Source: Actinomycetota bacterium
Lineage (GTDB): Bacteria; Actinomycetota; Acidimicrobiia; Acidimicrobiales; Ilumatobacteraceae
NCBI GenBank assembly: GCA_005800965.1
Contig: SYEA01000135.1
Location: forward strand, 1-18,001
Length of the DNA stretch: 18,001 nucleotides
Direction of reading: 5' to 3'
Below, piece by piece: positions 14,135-18,001 of the stretch. How positions within the stretch are numbered: the stretch's first letter is position 1; each line of letters opens with the position of its first letter. Under the pieces are notes generated by a model. It ran no database searches, had not been told where the DNA came from, and saw only the letters and a program-made list of their open reading frames with translations. Made by a program: the position numbers and the translations under genes.

Positions 14135-14811
14135 AGCCGTCGGCCACACCGCGACAGCGTGGGGATAAGCGTGTTGAACAACGCTCCGATCAACGCGTCG
14201 TGCACCCTGCCGGGCTGAGCAGTGCGCTGCGTTTGCATGGGCGCCGCGTGATGTTGCGCCCGCTCGCAGCCAACGACTTCGCGGCCTTCAGCGAGGTGCG
14301 CATTCGCAATGGTCGCTGGCTCACCGATTGGGAACCACTGCGCCCAGTCGCTGCCGTCGACCCTGCGTACAACGCCGAAGCATTCGAGCGACGCTGTGTG
14401 GTGCGCGAACGTGAGCGCGCGGCCGGCAACGCCTACAGCTTCGGCATTTTTGTCGACTCGATGTTTTGTGGCGAAGTCAACCTCAACGGTGTGACTCGCG
14501 GTTCAATGCAGTCGGCAACGGTTGGCTACTGGGTTGACCACGCCAAGGCCGGGCATGGCTATGTGCCCGAAGCAGTTGCCGTCGTTACCCGTTTTGCTTT
14601 CGAGCAACTGCGTTTGCATCGTCTGGAAATTTGCATCATCCCGCGCAATGCCAAGAGCCTCCGCGTCGTGCACAAACTTGAGTGGCGCTACGAAGGCCGC
14701 GCCGAACGATTTTTGGAAATCAATGGCGTGTGGGAAGACCACGATCGCTTCGGCTTCACCACCGAAGAGTGGGATATTCGAGCCGAAGAACTCAGCCGCG
14801 ACTGGCTCTAG
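14131..14811 (+). CDS. GNAT acetyltransferase, RimJ/RimL type
   Basis: 226 aa. GCN5-related N-acetyltransferase, close to the RimJ/RimL group that acetylates N-termini of ribosomal proteins; the real substrate is unknown. Residues ~33-215 carry the domain: LRLHGRRVMLRPL at the start, GYWVDHAKAGHGYVPEAV (acetyl-CoA pyrophosphate loop) and RLHRLEICIIPRNAKSLRVVHKL. The first ~30 residues are Arg-rich and unconserved in appearance; since no closer start with a ribosome-binding site is seen, the ATG at 14131, overlapping the ppx stop, is used. Its stop and that of the convergent hydratase gene share the palindrome CTAG (14808-14811). Confidence 0.88.
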   Translation: MKPSATPRQRGDKRVEQRSDQRVVHPAGLSSALRLHGRRVMLRPLAANDFAAFSEVRIRNGRWLTDWEPLRPVAAVDPAYNAEAFERRCVVRERERAAGNAYSFGIFVDSMFCGEVNLNGVTRGSMQSATVGYWVDHAKAGHGYVPEAVAVVTRFAFEQLRLHRLEICIIPRNAKSLRVVHKLEWRYEGRAERFLEINGVWEDHDRFGFTTEEWDIRAEELSRDWL

Positions 14812-15560
14812 CGCTTCGAAATCTTGGCTTGCAACGCAGCGAGGCGTTCGCGAAACCACGGTTGACGCGTCGACCACACTTGCGGGCCAAGCTCGAATTC
14901 CACTGCCTCCGGGTGGGTGGGCACGGCCCCAATATCGATCACTGTCCTTTTGATTGACACAAGCAACTCTTTGGGTGCCGCCGCCGCTTTGGCCGCAAAC
15001 TCGCGCGCCGTGGGCATGAGCGCTTCGTCATCGACGCACTTCCACACCAAGCCGGCGCGCAATGCAGCCTCGCCATCGAGCACTTCGCCAAAGGCGACGC
15101 TGGCCATGGCGGTTTGCAGGCCGGCAATGCGCAACTGCATCCACGTGTTGCCACCGCCTGGGTGCAGGCCCAACTGCACAAAGCGCGAATCAAACCTGGC
15201 GCTCTTGGCGGCGATGCGCACATCGCACCCCAAGGCCAGGTTCATGCCTGCACCAACTGCTGCGCCATTGACCGCAGCGACGGTGGGCAACGGGCTGCGG
15301 GCCACACGCAGGAACCCCTCGTAAATGCCCAGCAGCGACTCGCGGGTGGCTTCGGCCAAATTACCCAGGTTGGCGCCCGCACAAAACGCTGGTGCCGTGC
15401 CCGTCACGATCACCACCCGCACGTTGGGGTCGCTTTCGGCGGCGTTCATCGCGGTAACTATTTCGGCCACCATGTCGGCAGTCATCGAGTTGCGCTCTTG
15501 CGGGTTGTTGAGGGTGAGTGTGGCAATGCCATCGCTCACGTCGTAGATGACCATCGCCAT
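14808..15560 (-). CDS. Enoyl-CoA hydratase/isomerase family protein, PaaG-like
   Basis: 250 aa from the ATG at 15560 (ATG 15554 is an alternative). Crotonase fold: GTAPAFCAGANLGNL provides the first oxyanion-hole region, and AVNGAAVGAGMNLALGCDVRIAA the second. The two glutamates that do water addition in classical crotonase are replaced: Asn 107 (GAGMNLAL) and Phe 127 (SRFVQLGLHPGGG). PaaG-type delta-isomerases show the same GAGxNLAL and RFVQ patterns, so an isomerase or other CoA-ester chemistry is more likely than plain hydration. It is convergent with the GNAT gene (shared CTAG) and divergent from the 202-aa unknown gene. On the minus strand GAGAAT ends 7 nt before ATG 15560 and may be a -10 box. 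Confidence 0.9.
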   Translation of the reverse strand: MAMVIYDVSDGIATLTLNNPQERNSMTADMVAEIVTAMNAAESDPNVRVVIVTGTAPAFCAGANLGNLAEATRESLLGIYEGFLRVARSPLPTVAAVNGAAVGAGMNLALGCDVRIAAKSARFDSRFVQLGLHPGGGNTWMQLRIAGLQTAMASVAFGEVLDGEAALRAGLVWKCVDDEALMPTAREFAAKAAAAPKELLVSIKRTVIDIGAVPTHPEAVEFELGPQVWSTRQPWFRERLAALQAKISKR

Positions 15561-15582
15561 ACCTGAGATTCTCGCACACAGG

Positions 15583-15588
15583 TAGCGT
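15583..15588 (+). promoter_or_regulatory. Probable -10 box of a leaderless promoter
   Basis: TAGCGT fits TANNNT and ends exactly 6 nt before the GTG at 15595, so transcription would begin at the start codon. No Shine-Dalgarno is present in the ~35-bp divergent gap. This supports the GTG at 15595 as start of the unknown 202-aa protein. Confidence 0.45.
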
Positions 15589-15594
15589 GATTTC

Positions 15595-16203
15595 GTGCTC
15601 GACCACGTGTTTACCGATGCCATTGGTGCATTGCGTGATGCATTCACCAACGCATTTCTTGAACGTCAAGCCTTTGAAGAACACCTGCATTCCGACGTGC
15701 TGCTCGGTGACTTGGTATGGGCCACCAGTTATGGCCTGCCCGGCGAAGGCCAACCGCCGCGGGTGGTTGCGCACATCACCTTCACCTGGCCATCGTGGAG
15801 CCAGGCCACCTATCGCGCATGGTATGTCGAAGAGATCTTTCATGAATCACCGCTCATCGAAATGGAAATCGTGTTTCGCCTCCAGCGGCTGGCCACCTTG
15901 CCTGATGCCACGCAGATTGCGGGTGTGGCGCCGTTGACCAGCCCGCGTCTGGGTAACCAACAACTCAATCGCGAAAGCATCAGCAGTGAAACCATCACCA
16001 CCGCCAACGTGAAGCGCCCGATCGATCATGCCGCCGAAATTGTGTATCAAGGCGCCTACGAACTGTCGGAAGAAACTTTGGCCGACGGCACCAACGCCAC
16101 GCTTGACCAACACTTTGGTTCGCTTGGTGGTTGGGTGGCGTCGACATTAGTGAAGTTGGGCGACCTGCAATTCGCCTACCACCCCGCTGACGACGACAAA
16201 TAA
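15595..16203 (+). CDS. Hypothetical protein, family not recognised
   Basis: 202 aa, soluble, acidic, without signal peptide or membrane segment. I do not recognise a domain. Visible features are an N-terminal amphipathic helix-like stretch (AIGALRDAFTNAFLERQAFEEHL), an aromatic-rich strand region with W42, W65, W68, Y73, W76 and Y77 (VAHITFTWPSWSQATYRAWYVEE), a central LQRLATLPDATQI, and a C-terminal NATLDQHFGSLGGWVASTLVKLGDLQF. Coding is supported by the codon pattern like the neighbours, the lack of any competing frame of similar quality and a well-placed TANNNT box. It is divergent from the hydratase gene and convergent with the kinase gene. Confidence 0.75.
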   Translation: MLDHVFTDAIGALRDAFTNAFLERQAFEEHLHSDVLLGDLVWATSYGLPGEGQPPRVVAHITFTWPSWSQATYRAWYVEEIFHESPLIEMEIVFRLQRLATLPDATQIAGVAPLTSPRLGNQQLNRESISSETITTANVKRPIDHAAEIVYQGAYELSEETLADGTNATLDQHFGSLGGWVASTLVKLGDLQFAYHPADDDK

Positions 16204-16231
16204 CGCAGCCACTCGCGGCTTGGGCGCAAAC

Positions 16232-16247
16232 GAGCCTTTGGCTCTTT
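16232..16247 (+). terminator. Possible short intrinsic terminator between convergent genes
   Basis: GAGCC (16232-16236), TTT loop, GGCTC (16240-16244) followed by TTT. It lies in the 42-bp gap between the stop of the 202-aa gene and the stop of the kinase gene. A weaker AGCC/GGCT stem (16207-16220) precedes it. The stem is short and the T-run has only three bases, so efficiency is doubtful. Confidence 0.35.
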
Positions 16248-17238
16248 AGCGCAGATCGTCGGGCAACAACGACGCCAACGCCACCTGCGGGCGCGGGCCC
16301 ATGTGCATGATGACTTCGGCGGCACAGATGGTGCCGATTTCGGCACTTTGCTCGAGTGACTTGCCGTGGGTTAGCCAATACAAAAACCCGGCGGCATACA
16401 TGTCGCCTGCGCCAGTGGCGTCGATGATTGGGTCAACAGGCAACGCCGGCACTTCGATGTAGTCGTCAGCGGTGATCACAACGCTGCCCTGCTTGCTGCG
16501 GGTCACCACTGCCAACGGGCACTTGTCGCGCAGCACCTGCACCGATGCTGCGAAGTCGTCAGTGCCAAACAGCACCGCAAGTTCGTGTTCGTTGGCAAAC
16601 AACAGATCCACCTCGTCACACACCAAGGCATGAAAGTCGCCGTGATGCCGCTGCACACAAAACGAATCAGACAACGTGAGCGCCACTTTGCGCCCGGCCT
16701 CGTGGGCATATTGCGCCGCTACCCGAAATGCCTCTTTGGCGTCGTCTTTGTCATATAAATAACCCTCGAGCAGCACCCATTCGGCGCTTTGCACAGCTGG
16801 CTTTGAGATATCGGCTGGGCACAACACCGCGCCTGCACCCAAATAGGTGCTCATGGTGCGCTGACCGTCGGGGGGGACCACGATGACACAACGGCCGGTG
16901 GGCAACCCGTGATCTTTGGGTGCCGGGAAAAACGACACTCCGGCCTCGTGGAGGTCGCCCGAGAACACCCCGCCCAGGTCGTCGTCGGCGATCTTGCCGA
17001 TGAAGCCGGCTCGTCCACCGAGGCTCGCCAAACCGTGACTGGTGTTGGCCACCGAGCCGCCGCTCGACATCACATTCGGGGCAATTTGTGATCGCAAGAA
17101 TGCCGAGCGCCCGTCATCCACCAGCATCATTGACGCTTTCGTGAGATTGTGCTCGGTGAGAAAGTCCTCGTCCACGGACGCGATGATGTCCACCATGGCA
17201 TTGCCGATGGTGACGGCGTGCAGCGTGGCAGATTTCAC
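16246..17238 (-). CDS. PfkB-family carbohydrate/nucleoside kinase (adenosine kinase-like)
   Basis: 330 aa. Ribokinase-fold kinase. The substrate-binding SGGSVANTSHGLASLGG region (from 59) includes N65, and the C-terminal signature DATGAGDMYAAGFLYWLTHG (from 273) has catalytic base D279 and the anion hole GAG. VTIGNAMVDIIASVDED at the N-terminus and the MMLVD lid segment fit the adenosine kinase-like branch found in many bacteria. The exact substrate (adenosine, other nucleoside or sugar) is not settled by sequence. GTG at 17238 is the start because the next upstream ATG is followed by a stop in its own frame. TAGGGT (complement of 17249-17254) lies 9 nt upstream as a possible -10 box. Divergent from the XRE gene. 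Confidence 0.9.
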   Translation of the reverse strand: MKSATLHAVTIGNAMVDIIASVDEDFLTEHNLTKASMMLVDDGRSAFLRSQIAPNVMSSGGSVANTSHGLASLGGRAGFIGKIADDDLGGVFSGDLHEAGVSFFPAPKDHGLPTGRCVIVVPPDGQRTMSTYLGAGAVLCPADISKPAVQSAEWVLLEGYLYDKDDAKEAFRVAAQYAHEAGRKVALTLSDSFCVQRHHGDFHALVCDEVDLLFANEHELAVLFGTDDFAASVQVLRDKCPLAVVTRSKQGSVVITADDYIEVPALPVDPIIDATGAGDMYAAGFLYWLTHGKSLEQSAEIGTICAAEVIMHMGPRPQVALASLLPDDLR

Positions 17239-17256
17239 GACTTCATCACCCTAGAT

Positions 17257-17281
17257 GGTGGCAATCATCCAGCAAGCCACC
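17257..17281. promoter_or_regulatory. 6-bp inverted repeat in the kinase/XRE divergent region
   Basis: GGTGGC (17257-17262) and GCCACC (17276-17281) form a perfect inverted repeat with a 13-bp spacer in the 92-bp gap between the two divergent starts. It lies 18 bp beyond the kinase start and 49 bp before the XRE start. A small XRE regulator next to it makes an operator conceivable, but an arm of 6 bp could arise by chance. Confidence 0.25.
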
Positions 17282-17330
17282 GTAAGCGCACTAGTTTATC
17301 CAGTCTCAGATACCTAGAAGGGTCCCGAAC

Positions 17331-17594
17331 ATGAAAGCAAAAACGCTCACAGCTCAACTCAAAAAGGCCTCATCACTCTCGGCGCAAACAGTGGCTGATC
17401 GTCTCGTGGCATTGCGTGCTGAGCGTGGCTTTTCACAAGCGCACCTCGCCGAACTTGCAGGTGTCGACAGAAAAACCATCAACAGAATTGAAAACGGCCA
17501 CTTCTCGCCATCGCTCGACACCCTCACCCGCTTGAGTGTGGTGTTGAAGTGTCGCCTCGCAGATCTTGTGGATGCCAAGCGCTCAAAGCGCTAG
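17331..17594 (+). CDS. Small XRE-family helix-turn-helix regulator
   Basis: 87 aa. Cro/C1-type DNA-binding domain covers residues ~22-80: VADRLVALRAERGFSQAHLAEL, then recognition helix region AGVDRKTINRIENGHFSPSLDTL and LSVVLKCRLADLV. The N-terminal 20 residues are Lys/Ser-rich and the tail is basic. There is no effector or toxin domain and no toxin partner beside it. ATG 17331 is preceded by AGAAGGG (17316-17322) at 8 nt; TAGTTT at 17292-17297 could be the -10 box, giving a leader of about 30 nt. The target is unknown; the divergent kinase gene and its own promoter are the nearest candidates. Convergent with the acyl-CoA synthetase gene. Confidence 0.9.
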   Translation: MKAKTLTAQLKKASSLSAQTVADRLVALRAERGFSQAHLAELAGVDRKTINRIENGHFSPSLDTLTRLSVVLKCRLADLVDAKRSKR

Positions 17595-17620
17595 CTATCG
17601 TCGAATCTCGGTTCAATGCC

Positions 17621-18001
17621 CTAGCGGCGGTCGGCTTTCAGGGTGCCGTTGACGATTTGTTCACGCAACTCGCGCTTCAAAAACTTGCCAGCCGCATTTC
17701 GTGGCAGGGGCTCGCCCATCAACACCACGTGAGCAGGAATCTTGAACGCAGCAATCTTGCCGTCGAGAAAGTTCCACAGTTCGGACGGTGTGATGCGATG
17801 CCCCGCCTTGGCATACACCGCCACGGCAACTTCTTCACCGAGACGCTCGTGCGGGACGCCGAACACGGCTGCTTCGTGCACAGCGGGATGTTCGTAAATA
17901 GCGTGCTCCACCTCGGCGCCATACACGTTTTCACCGGCGCGCAGAATCATGTCCTTGGCGCGATCTTCGATGTAGACAAAGCCCTCGTCATCGATGCGGC
18001 C
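17621..18001 (-). CDS. Acyl-CoA synthetase (ANL superfamily), C-terminal fragment
   Basis: Partial; 126 codons including the stop (TAG, complement of 17621-17623), with the N-terminal part beyond the window. The visible part starts at the hinge, GRIDDEGFVYIEDRAKDMI, followed by LRAGENVYGAEVEHAI (motif A8), VFGVPHERLGEEV and LPRNAAGKFLKRELRE, whose Lys in GKFLK is the A10 catalytic lysine. This is an AMP-forming acyl-CoA ligase; whether the substrate is a long-chain fatty acid or another carboxylate cannot be told from this end. It may belong with the enoyl-CoA isomerase in acyl-CoA metabolism, but the genes are not adjacent. Confidence 0.93.
   Translation of the reverse strand, partial: GRIDDEGFVYIEDRAKDMILRAGENVYGAEVEHAIYEHPAVHEAAVFGVPHERLGEEVAVAVYAKAGHRITPSELWNFLDGKIAAFKIPAHVVLMGEPLPRNAAGKFLKRELREQIVNGTLKADRR

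Noticed and set aside
17331..17594. Antitoxin of a toxin-antitoxin pair
   Set aside because: No small toxin gene (RelE/HigB or HipA-like) lies on either side; neighbours are a kinase and an acyl-CoA synthetase in opposite orientation.

Overview
The window looks like chromosome from a free-living actinobacterium, most likely of the Acidimicrobiia (Ilumatobacter-like). This is inferred from several signs: moderately high GC, frequent GTG/TTG starts, tightly overlapping genes, TANNNT boxes 6-7 nt before start codons (leaderless transcription), a DUF501 gene next to a short Ppx/GppA phosphatase, and a PfkB 'adenosine kinase'. No rRNA, tRNA, CRISPR array or insertion sequence was seen.

Positions 1-12712 are dominated by a molybdenum hydroxylase (xanthine dehydrogenase/aerobic CO dehydrogenase family) cluster. 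The window opens in the 3' end of one large-subunit gene. It is followed, almost without gap, by a DrrAB-type ABC-2 exporter (one ATPase, two permeases, 313-2829). A 75-bp spacer with two hairpins precedes a complete small-large-medium set (coxS-coxL-coxM, 2905-6582). The large subunit carries AYRGAGR where genuine CO dehydrogenases carry AYRCSFR, and the gene order is S-L-M. Both mark a form II enzyme of uncertain substrate without the copper-binding cysteine. Further along come its maturation genes: MoxR-type AAA+ ATPase (coxD), VWA protein (coxE), an XdhC/CoxF protein split over two genes, a MocA-like cytidylyltransferase and the membrane-anchored SRPBCC protein CoxG. Two genes on the opposite strand interrupt the series: a divergent SDR lacking the usual Tyr/Lys pair (6593-7339) and a secreted NlpC/P60 peptidase (10531-11283).

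Positions 12696-14811 continue on the same strand, with stop/start overlaps, into DUF501, Ppx/GppA and a GNAT acetyltransferase. The catabolic operon therefore appears translationally joined to a conserved actinobacterial housekeeping pair. The Ppx gene carries a 15-bp imperfect tandem repeat that adds residues near its N-terminus.

Positions 14808-18001 hold convergent and divergent single genes: a PaaG-like enoyl-CoA hydratase/isomerase, an unrecognised 202-aa protein, a PfkB sugar/nucleoside kinase, a small XRE-type regulator and the C-terminus of an acyl-CoA synthetase.

The points most worth following are the pairing of a form II Mo-hydroxylase with a DrrAB-type exporter, the possible regulatory leader before coxS, and the split XdhC chaperone. 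The functions proposed are inferences from motifs and gene order.
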